Source: Pseudomonas putida | GTDB lineage: Bacteria; Pseudomonadota; Gammaproteobacteria; Pseudomonadales; Pseudomonadaceae | DNA: 64,000 nt | Assembly (NCBI RefSeq): GCF_002025705.1 | Contig: NZ_CP018846.1 | Span: 6,067,501-6,131,500 of the forward strand | Direction: 5' to 3' | Shown: positions 1-7,400 of the stretch, one piece after another | How the letters are laid out: every line of letters begins with the position of its first letter | How positions within the stretch are numbered: position 1 is the first letter of the stretch | Position numbers and translations under genes: made by a program | Notes under the pieces: model-generated | The model's input: only the letters and a program-made list of their open reading frames with translations | What the model was told of the DNA's origin: nothing | The model's database searches: none

Positions 1-393
1 GTCACCGCTGTCCGCCTTGTTTGTTCCATTCGAATCGATTGGTGTCGCTGCTGCCGCTTCACCTATCTCCTGCCATGCACCAAGGGTGCGCGCGCCAATG
101 GCGCAGGAATAAATAGCCCGAAACAGATGTAGGAGCGGATTTATCCGCGATGCGCCGCGCGGGCGGCGCTCGATCTTGCGGGCGATGAAAGCGTCACGGC
201 GTAAGGATTAAATGGAATAAACAAATGAAAAAATATGATTTCTAGATATATGTGTGGCCTGTTAATGTCACTTCAACAGAACACAAGGCAACGCCGAAAC
301 CACTGACCGGCCGAGCCATCGCTCCACCACCTTACTCGCCCGTCAACGAGGCAAGCAGGTGCAACCCGAACCCCAATCGCACAGGAGAGCGCC
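1..393. other. Non-coding region upstream of ssuA
   Basis: No convincing gene was found here. It holds one arm of a REP-type palindrome near 128-155 (GGAGCGGATTTATCCGCGA) followed by a GC-rich tail. An AT-rich stretch at about 205-255 is the most likely place for the ssu promoter, but no clear -35/-10 pair stands out. In P. putida the flavin reductase gene ssuE usually precedes ssuA; it is not in this interval, so it either lies left of the window or is elsewhere. Confidence 0.5.
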
Positions 394-1359
394 ATGCGCA
401 CAGTCTTCTTGCGTCGTGGTCTGGTCGCCCTGTTTGCGGCGGCTGTATCCTTCGGCGCCATCACCCAAGCCCAGGCCGAGAGCCTGCGTATCGGTTATCA
501 GAAATACGGCACCCTGGTGCTGCTCAAGGCCAAGGGCACGCTGGAGAAGCGCCTGGCCGAGCAGGGCGTGCAAGTTCAGTGGACCGAGTTCCCCGGCGGC
601 CCGCAGCTGCTCGAAGGGCTGAACGTCGGCTCGATCGACTTCGGCGTCACCGGCGAGACGCCACCCGTGTTCGCCCAGGCCGCTGGCGCTGACCTGCTTT
701 ATGTGGCCTACGAGCCGCCTGCGCCGCACAGCGAAGCCATCCTCGTGCCGAAAGGCTCGCCGATCCAGTCGGTGAAAGAGCTCAAAGGCAAGAAAGTCGC
801 CCTCAACAAAGGCTCGAACGTTCATTACTTGCTGGTCCGCGCCCTGGAAGACGCCGGCCTCAAGTACAGCGACATCCAGCCCGTCTACCTGCCACCTGCC
901 GACGCCCGCGCCGCCTTCGAGCGTGGCAGTGTCGATGCCTGGGTGATCTGGGACCCGTACCAGGCTGCCGCCGAGCAACAGCTGCAGGCCCGCACCCTGC
1001 GTGACGGCAAGGACCTGGTCGACAACCACCAGTTCTACCTGGCCACCCGCAACTACGCCACCCAGCACCCGGCGGTGATCAGCACCCTGATCGACGAAGT
1101 GCGCGCCGTGGGCCAGTGGTCCCAGGCCAACCCGCAGGAGGTCACCGACCAGGTCGCGCCCCTGCTCGGCCTGCCCGCCGACATCACCCTGACCTCGGTC
1201 AAACGCCAAGGCTACGGTGCCCAGCCGCTCACCCCGCAAGTGGTGGCCGCACAACAGAAGATCGCCGACACCTTCCAGGCGCTCAAGCTGATTCCCAAGC
1301 CGCTGAGCATCAAGGATGTGATCTGGACACCCCCGGCCAAGGTCGCCACAGCGCCTTGA
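394..1359 (+). CDS. ssuA: Aliphatic sulfonate ABC transporter, periplasmic binding protein SsuA
   Basis: This is the periplasmic solute-binding component that delivers alkanesulfonates to the SsuBC transporter for use as a sulfur source. The 321-residue product begins with a Sec signal peptide (hydrophobic core about residues 9-24, cleavage expected after AQA at 25-27). The mature part starts with LRIGYQKYGTL, typical of the SsuA/NrtA/TauA family, and length fits the family. The ATG follows a good AGGAG ribosome-binding site. It heads the ssuA-ssuD-ssuC-ssuB-ssuF run, which strongly supports the sulfonate assignment over nitrate or taurine. Such operons are normally under sulfate-starvation control (CysB), but no CysB site is evident by eye. 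Confidence 0.93.
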   Translation: MRTVFLRRGLVALFAAAVSFGAITQAQAESLRIGYQKYGTLVLLKAKGTLEKRLAEQGVQVQWTEFPGGPQLLEGLNVGSIDFGVTGETPPVFAQAAGADLLYVAYEPPAPHSEAILVPKGSPIQSVKELKGKKVALNKGSNVHYLLVRALEDAGLKYSDIQPVYLPPADARAAFERGSVDAWVIWDPYQAAAEQQLQARTLRDGKDLVDNHQFYLATRNYATQHPAVISTLIDEVRAVGQWSQANPQEVTDQVAPLLGLPADITLTSVKRQGYGAQPLTPQVVAAQQKIADTFQALKLIPKPLSIKDVIWTPPAKVATAP

Positions 1360-1419
1360 TTGATTCGCCTGCGCCGGGGCGCCGCCCCGGCTTGAGCCAC
1401 CCTTGAGGAGACAACTCCA

Positions 1420-2568
1420 ATGAGCCTTAATATTTTCTGGTTCCTCCCTACCCACGGTGACGGCAAGTACCTGGGCACTTCCGACGGCGCCCGCGCAGTC
1501 GATCACGGTTACCTGCAGCAGATCGCCCAGGCTGCCGACCGCCTTGGTTTCGGGGGTGTGCTGATCCCTACCGGGCGTTCCTGCGAGGACTCCTGGCTGG
1601 TGGCAGCGTCGCTGATCCCGGTGACCCAGCGCCTGAAGTTCCTGGTGGCCCTGCGCCCAGGCATCATTTCGCCGACCGTGGCCGCACGCCAGGCCGCGAC
1701 CCTCGATCGCCTGTCAAACGGCCGTGCGCTGTTCAACCTGGTGACCGGTGGCGACCCGGACGAACTGGCGGGTGACGGCCTGCACCTGAACCATCAGGAA
1801 CGCTACGAAGCCTCCGTCGAATTCACGCGCATCTGGCGCAAGGTGCTGGAAGGCGAAACCGTCGATTACGACGGCAAGCACATCCAGGTGAAGGGCGCCA
1901 AACTGCTCTACCCGCCGATCCAGCAGCCGCGCCCGCCGCTGTACTTCGGTGGCTCGTCGGAAGCGGCCCAGGACCTCGCGGCCGAACAGGTCGAGCTGTA
2001 TCTGACCTGGGGCGAGCCGCCAAGCGCCGTTGCCGAGAAGATCGCCCAGGTGCGTGAGAAGGCCGCAGCCCAGGGCCGCGAAGTACGCTTCGGCATCCGC
2101 CTGCATGTGATTGTGCGCGAAACCAACGAAGAGGCTTGGGCCGCCGCCGACAAACTGATTTCGCACCTGGACGACGACACCATTGCCCGTGCCCAGGCCT
2201 CGCTGGCGCGCTTCGACTCGGTCGGCCAGCAACGCATGGCTGCCTTGCACAACGGCAACCGCGACAAGCTGGAAGTCAGCCCCAACCTCTGGGCCGGTGT
2301 CGGCCTGGTGCGTGGCGGCGCCGGTACTGCGCTGGTTGGCGATGGTCCGACCGTGGCAGCGCGGGTCAAGGAATATGCCGACCTGGGTATCGATACTTTC
2401 ATCTTCTCCGGTTACCCCCACCTGGAAGAGTCATACCGCGTCGCCGAACTGCTGTTCCCGCATCTCGATGTGCAGCGCCCTGAGCAGGCCAAGAGCGGTG
2501 GCTATGTGAGCCCGTTCGGCGAAATGGTCGCCAACGACATCCTGCCCAAGTCCGTCGCGCAGAGCTGA
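1420..2568 (+). CDS. ssuD: FMNH2-dependent alkanesulfonate monooxygenase SsuD
   Basis: A 382-residue cytoplasmic member of the bacterial luciferase-like family. SsuD uses reduced FMN and O2 to cleave the C-S bond of alkanesulfonates, giving sulfite and an aldehyde. The sequence opens with the family pattern NIFWFLPTHGDG and has the GRSCEDSW segment, which carries the conserved active-site-region cysteine, and the full C-terminal barrel. The start ATG has GAGGAG upstream. It lies 60 bp after ssuA. SsuD needs the NADPH:FMN reductase SsuE, which is not present in the window. TauD-like or LadA-like alternatives are unlikely given the operon context. Confidence 0.96.
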   Translation: MSLNIFWFLPTHGDGKYLGTSDGARAVDHGYLQQIAQAADRLGFGGVLIPTGRSCEDSWLVAASLIPVTQRLKFLVALRPGIISPTVAARQAATLDRLSNGRALFNLVTGGDPDELAGDGLHLNHQERYEASVEFTRIWRKVLEGETVDYDGKHIQVKGAKLLYPPIQQPRPPLYFGGSSEAAQDLAAEQVELYLTWGEPPSAVAEKIAQVREKAAAQGREVRFGIRLHVIVRETNEEAWAAADKLISHLDDDTIARAQASLARFDSVGQQRMAALHNGNRDKLEVSPNLWAGVGLVRGGAGTALVGDGPTVAARVKEYADLGIDTFIFSGYPHLEESYRVAELLFPHLDVQRPEQAKSGGYVSPFGEMVANDILPKSVAQS

Positions 2569-2578
2569 GGGCCGGGCC

Positions 2579-3376
2579 ATGAGTCGTGCAACCTCCACCA
2601 CCCTGAGCCAGCGCCTGGCGCCGTGGGCCTTGCCAGTGCTGCTGCTGGCGGCCTGGCAACTGGCGGTCAGCGCCGGCTGGCTGTCGACCCGCATCCTGCC
2701 TGCGCCGAGCGCAGTGGTCAGCGCCGGCGTCGAGCTGGTACGCAGCGGTGAGATCTGGACCCATCTGGCCATCAGTGGCTGGCGGGCCGGGCTGGGCTTC
2801 GTGATCGGCGGCAGCATCGGCCTGGTGCTGGGTTTCATCACCGGCCTGTCGAACTGGGGCGAACGCCTGCTCGACAGCTCGGTGCAGATGATCCGCAACG
2901 TGCCGCACCTGGCGCTGATCCCGTTGGTGATCCTGTGGTTCGGTATCGACGAGTCGGCGAAGATCTTCCTGGTCGCGCTGGGTACGCTGTTCCCGATCTA
3001 CCTGAACACCTACCACGGCATCCGTAATGTCGACCCGGCATTGGTGGAGATGGCCCGCAGCTATGGCCTGTCCGGCTTCGGCCTGTTCCGCCAGGTGATC
3101 CTGCCCGGTGCGCTGCCATCGATCCTGGTCGGGGTGCGCTTCGCGCTGGGGTTCATGTGGCTGACGCTGATCGTTGCCGAGACCATTTCGGCCAACGCCG
3201 GCATCGGTTACCTGGCCATGAACGCGCGTGAGTTCCTGCAGACCGATGTAGTGGTGCTGGCCATTGTCCTGTACGCCGTGCTCGGCAAGCTCGCCGACCT
3301 CGCCGCCCGCGGCCTGGAACGTGTCTGGTTGCGCTGGCACCCGGCCTATCAAGTGGCCAGGAAGGAGGGCGCATGA
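2579..3376 (+). CDS. ssuC: Aliphatic sulfonate ABC transporter, permease SsuC
   Basis: This 265-residue inner-membrane permease forms the transport channel for sulfonates. It has about six hydrophobic segments, the first near residues 13-33, and the cytoplasmic EAA-type loop that contacts the ATPase (around GLSGFGLFRQVILPGALP, residues 162-179). It starts 10 bp after the ssuD stop and its stop overlaps the ssuB start by 4 bp, so translation of the two transporter subunits is probably coupled. Length and motif order match SsuC/TauC permeases. Confidence 0.94.
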   Translation: MSRATSTTLSQRLAPWALPVLLLAAWQLAVSAGWLSTRILPAPSAVVSAGVELVRSGEIWTHLAISGWRAGLGFVIGGSIGLVLGFITGLSNWGERLLDSSVQMIRNVPHLALIPLVILWFGIDESAKIFLVALGTLFPIYLNTYHGIRNVDPALVEMARSYGLSGFGLFRQVILPGALPSILVGVRFALGFMWLTLIVAETISANAGIGYLAMNAREFLQTDVVVLAIVLYAVLGKLADLAARGLERVWLRWHPAYQVARKEGA

Positions 3377-4185
3377 CCGTGCTCAAGGAACAGCCGCCAC
3401 GCCTGCTGCGTGGCATCCCGCTGGCCGCCAACGGCCTGCGCAAGGCCTTCGGCCAACGGGAAGTGTTGAAAGGCATCGACCTGCATATCCCGGCAGGCCA
3501 GTTCGTCGCCATCGTCGGCCGCAGCGGCTGCGGTAAGAGCACCTTGCTGCGCCTGCTGGCCGGGCTCGATCAGGCAACCTCCGGCGAGCTGCTGGCCGGT
3601 GCCGCGCCACTGAGCGAGGCCCGCGAAGAGACCCGTCTGATGTTCCAGGATGCGCGCCTGCTGCCCTGGAAGAAGGTGATCGACAACGTCGGCCTGGGCC
3701 TGCGTGGTGACTGGCGCCAGCGTGCGCTGGATGCCCTGGAGGCGGTCGGCCTGGCCGATCGCGCCAATGAATGGCCGGCGGCCTTGTCCGGTGGCCAGAA
3801 ACAGCGTGTGGCCCTGGCCCGCGCCTTGATCCACCAACCGCGCCTGCTGCTGCTGGACGAGCCGCTGGGTGCGCTGGATGCGCTGACCCGCATCGAGATG
3901 CAGCAACTGATCGAACGTCTGTGGCGTCAGCACGGTTTTACCGTCCTGCTGGTCACCCACGACGTCAACGAAGCGGTGGCCGTCGCTGATCGGGTGATCC
4001 TGATCGAGGACGGCGAAGTCGGCCTGGACCTCACTGTCGACCTGGCACGGCCCAGGGCGCGCGGTTCGCACCGCCTGGCTGCGCTGGAAAGCGAAGTGCT
4101 CAACCGTGTTCTGTCGGCCCCGGGCGCTGCGCCCGAGCCGGACCCTGTAGCTCCCTTGCCCACGCAGCTGCGTTGGGCGCACTGA
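3373..4185 (+). CDS. ssuB: Aliphatic sulfonate ABC transporter, ATP-binding protein SsuB
   Basis: This is the ATPase subunit that energises sulfonate import. All ABC motifs are visible in the 270 residues: Walker A GRSGCGKST (about residue 55), Q-loop around LMFQDARLLPWKK, signature LSGGQKQR, Walker B LLLLDEPLGALD and the switch histidine in LLVTHDV. The ATG overlaps the ssuC stop (ATGA). The C-terminus is slightly extended (PEPDPVAPLPTQLRWAH), as often seen in Pseudomonas SsuB. Confidence 0.95.
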   Translation: MTVLKEQPPRLLRGIPLAANGLRKAFGQREVLKGIDLHIPAGQFVAIVGRSGCGKSTLLRLLAGLDQATSGELLAGAAPLSEAREETRLMFQDARLLPWKKVIDNVGLGLRGDWRQRALDALEAVGLADRANEWPAALSGGQKQRVALARALIHQPRLLLLDEPLGALDALTRIEMQQLIERLWRQHGFTVLLVTHDVNEAVAVADRVILIEDGEVGLDLTVDLARPRARGSHRLAALESEVLNRVLSAPGAAPEPDPVAPLPTQLRWAH

Positions 4186-4229
4186 ATGACTCACTTACCA
4201 GACTGAAGCCAAAGAGAAGGAATCAAGCC

Positions 4230-4445
4230 ATGACTATCAAAGCGATCAACGTCCGCAACCAGTTCAAAGGCACTGTGAAAGAAATCCTCGAAGGCCCGGT
4301 ACTGTCGGAAATCGACGTGCAGACCGCCTCCGGTATCGTCACTTCGGTGATCACCACCCGCTCTGTGAAAGAGCTGGAATTGCAAGTGGGCAGCGAAGTG
4401 ATTGCCTTCGTGAAGTCGACTGAAGTGTCTATCGCCAAGCTGTAA
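4230..4445 (+). CDS. ssuF: TOBE-domain molybdopterin/oxyanion-binding protein SsuF
   Basis: A 71-residue protein made of a single Mop/TOBE domain (INVRNQFKGTVKEI...), the family that binds small oxyanions such as molybdate. In P. putida this last gene of the ssu operon is called ssuF and was reported to be needed for growth on sulfonates, but its biochemical role is not settled. I place the start at the ATG at 4230, after AGAAGGA, because the longer open frame would begin inside ssuB. It follows ssuB by 44 bp. Confidence 0.88.
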   Translation: MTIKAINVRNQFKGTVKEILEGPVLSEIDVQTASGIVTSVITTRSVKELELQVGSEVIAFVKSTEVSIAKL

Positions 4446-4458
4446 GCACTCACCACCC

Positions 4459-4476
4459 GGGCTGCTTCGGCAGCCC
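4459..4476. terminator. Hairpin between convergent ssuF and toxin-like gene
   Basis: GGGCTGC-TTCG-GCAGCCC is a perfect 7-bp stem with a stable TTCG tetraloop, 14 bp after the ssuF stop and 22 bp beyond the 3' end of the leftward gene. There is no strong T-tract on either side, so it may stabilise 3' ends or act with Rho rather than terminate alone. Confidence 0.45.
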
Positions 4477-4497
4477 AGATGGTAATGTAATCCAGCG

Positions 4498-7400
4498 TTA
4501 ACTCGCCGGGCGCAGGTTGCCGAACAGCTGGTTGGCTTGTGTCTCGTTCATGCTGCCTCGCCACGCACCGTCACCCAGGTTGCGTTCGCTTGCCAGTTTC
4601 AGGTGGCCTGCTTCCAGTCGGGTAAAGCCTTGCGCTGGTCTCTGCCGGAAGTGGAAGTGTGCATACCACAACGGCTGCTGGCTACTCGTATCGGTGATGT
4701 GGTACTCCTCCAGGTATTCGACAGGTTTGCCTTTGCGGTCAAGCTTCGGCTTCAGTGTGCGTGACCAGCCAACTTCCACCTCTTTTTGTTCGAGCAGGTA
4801 CTCCAAGTGACCGACTATTGGCTTGCTGGACGTTTTGGTCTGGGCGATCCGTAGCTGTCTGCCAAGTGCCTGCATCTGCTCAGCTGCAGCCTCCAGCCTT
4901 TGCGTGAGGGATACTTGCTCGAGAGAGATCGAGTTGCCGGCTTTCTGGCGAATCCTTTCGGCGATGAAGCGAAGTTGCTGTGAGTGCCCTTGGGCAATGT
5001 CCTCCAGGTCGACGGGTATCGCCTGGGGTGTCTGGTACTGACGCAACCGGTTTTGCTGCCTCGGGATATCGTCCAGTCGAGCAGTCGCCGTTTCAACCAG
5101 GCTCGATATCGTTTGTGTGGGTGCTTCACGACCTGGTGTGGATAACTGCCATTGGCCCGCCTCATTCCTGGCATAGACCGTATGGGTTTGATCGGAGTTG
5201 GGCTGGTTGATGCGCATGCGGGCCTGCCCGTGCTCGGCATATTCATTGCCGATCAGAGGCCCTTCGACGGTTTCGAACAGGCGGGGGCGGCTGGGGCCAC
5301 GGCCGGGCTGAGCTTTGAGTTGCGGCCGGCGCGCATTGGCCCTGCTCAGGTTGTCTTCGATTTCAGCGATGAGTTGGCGCAGCAGCTGTCGCAACGACTG
5401 GGTTTCGTTTGTCGACAGCAGGCCCTGGAAGCTGTCCTCCCAGGCGGTGACATGACTGAGGAAGCGGGCATAGTGATTTTGCGCACTGCTCAGGAAACTG
5501 CGCTCCTGGGCACGGGTCAGGCTGGCCTGGGGCAGCTGCACGTGGCTGAAAAGCCTACTGCGCAGGGCAACGCCTTGTTCGTGGAAGTGCGCCATGAATA
5601 CGCCCATCTGCGGATGCTCCAGGGCACTGGTGTTGAACAGTGTCGATGAAAGGATGGAAGCGCGCACGAGCCGTGCATTGGCCACATCGAGCGTCAGCCC
5701 CGTTTTTTGTACCTTAGTCAGGTAGTCGCTCAGCACGAGGCCCTGCAACTGATTGCACCTGGCATGATGACGAATGGCCAGGCGCTCTACCTCCAGCAAC
5801 GTCTCGACCATTTCCTGATTCGCCCTCAAGGTATTCTGCGTCAGGCGTTTCGCCAAAGCGCTGGAGACTTGGCTCCCTTGTAGGGACCGGATGGCATCGA
5901 TTGCCTGCTTCACCTGATCCGTGGCGAGGGTGAAACGATCGGACACCAGGTGCATGTCGAGCACGCTCAACTCGTTGATGTTTTCCTCGCACCGTGACGT
6001 GAACCTGGTGTAGTCCGACCTGTTCAGCGTTGAGCGGTGCTCCCTGAGGCGCGCTATGCTGCGCGTGTTGAATTCCAGGCTCTGGTTCAGCTCAATGCTC
6101 AGCTGCCGGCGTGCATTGACGATTGCCGACAGCTGAGCGTCGGTGGGTTGTGCGCCTTCGTTGGTTGCTTGCCCGGCTGCCTTTTCGGCCGAGCGCAGCG
6201 CCGCCTCTTTTGATTTCATGCGTACGACGATGCGTTTGAGCTCGTCGTTTATGTCGTGTACCAGTTCCATGCCGGTCAACTGTGGTGGTTGCCTGCGAAG
6301 CATCAGCCGCCAGTAGCCAACGCCCTGGTTGTAAAGGGTGGTGAGTGCGCCGCCGCCGCCAGCCAGGCCACTGTCGACCAGCAGGCCATCCAGCCGGCCC
6401 GGGGTTTCCCAGATGCCCTGCTCACTCAGGCGCACGGGTTGGCGATAGGTACGATTACCCTGAGGCTTGAGCCGCCAAGTGAAGTACGCCGGGTCCCACT
6501 CGACCCCATACCAGGCGTTGTTCCGAGCAATAAAACGCTGTTGAGTGGCCGCATGCTCGAACACGCCAGCCCCTTGCGGCAGCGTGACGTTCGTCATCGG
6601 GCCTGCTGGCAACTCTACCTCGTAACCCCTGAATGGGCTGGGAGGCGTCTTGCGAACATTCCCCACCGGCCTGAACGGCTCAAGACGCTGGCGTTTCTGG
6701 GTCAGCAGGCGCGCCGCCGTCGTCGGATTGCCTGGGGCAGCTGCCAGCGGTGCGAGTGTGAGGATGGCATCGGTGAACGATTGCAGCACGCTGACCAGGT
6801 GTTGAAGGCCCTCATCCAGGTTGCCTTTGCCGAATGCCGTGACCGCCGCGTTCGCTGCTTGCCAGCCATCGTACAGCGCCAGGACCGTGCCCGCGCCAGG
6901 CAACAGGCCGAGTGCCAATCTGAGCCCGAAGAAGAAATAACGATCGAACACTTCGGGGGCGCCAAGGGCCACGTCCGTCTGGCTGCGTGAAGTGGCACGG
7001 TGAGCGCGAATGAGTTCTCCCATGTCTTGGCGGCATTCAAGGGTGGGCAATGTTGCGACCTGTGACGGCCCGATCTCTATGAAGCCATGAAAGCCTTTCT
7101 GAAGTGAGGTTTTGATGTAGCTTTCATGGACATCAGGGTTGCCGGACTGGGTCTGGGTCGCCAGGTAGCGGGCCATCTTCGGGTCCACTGCCATGCTTTG
7201 CAACGCCTTACAGGCTGCAACGTCGCTTGCATACTGGCTGATGACGCTGCCATTGGGCGCCTCGGGCATATACAGCAGTACAGGGCTGCCCACGCCCTTG
7301 ATGACATGAATGGCTGACAGCCCCACTTGGTTACTGGAGCCGTCCGCTGCGGTGCCCGGCCTGAGCACCAGGGAGTGGTACGCGATCGTTCTGGCAGAAG

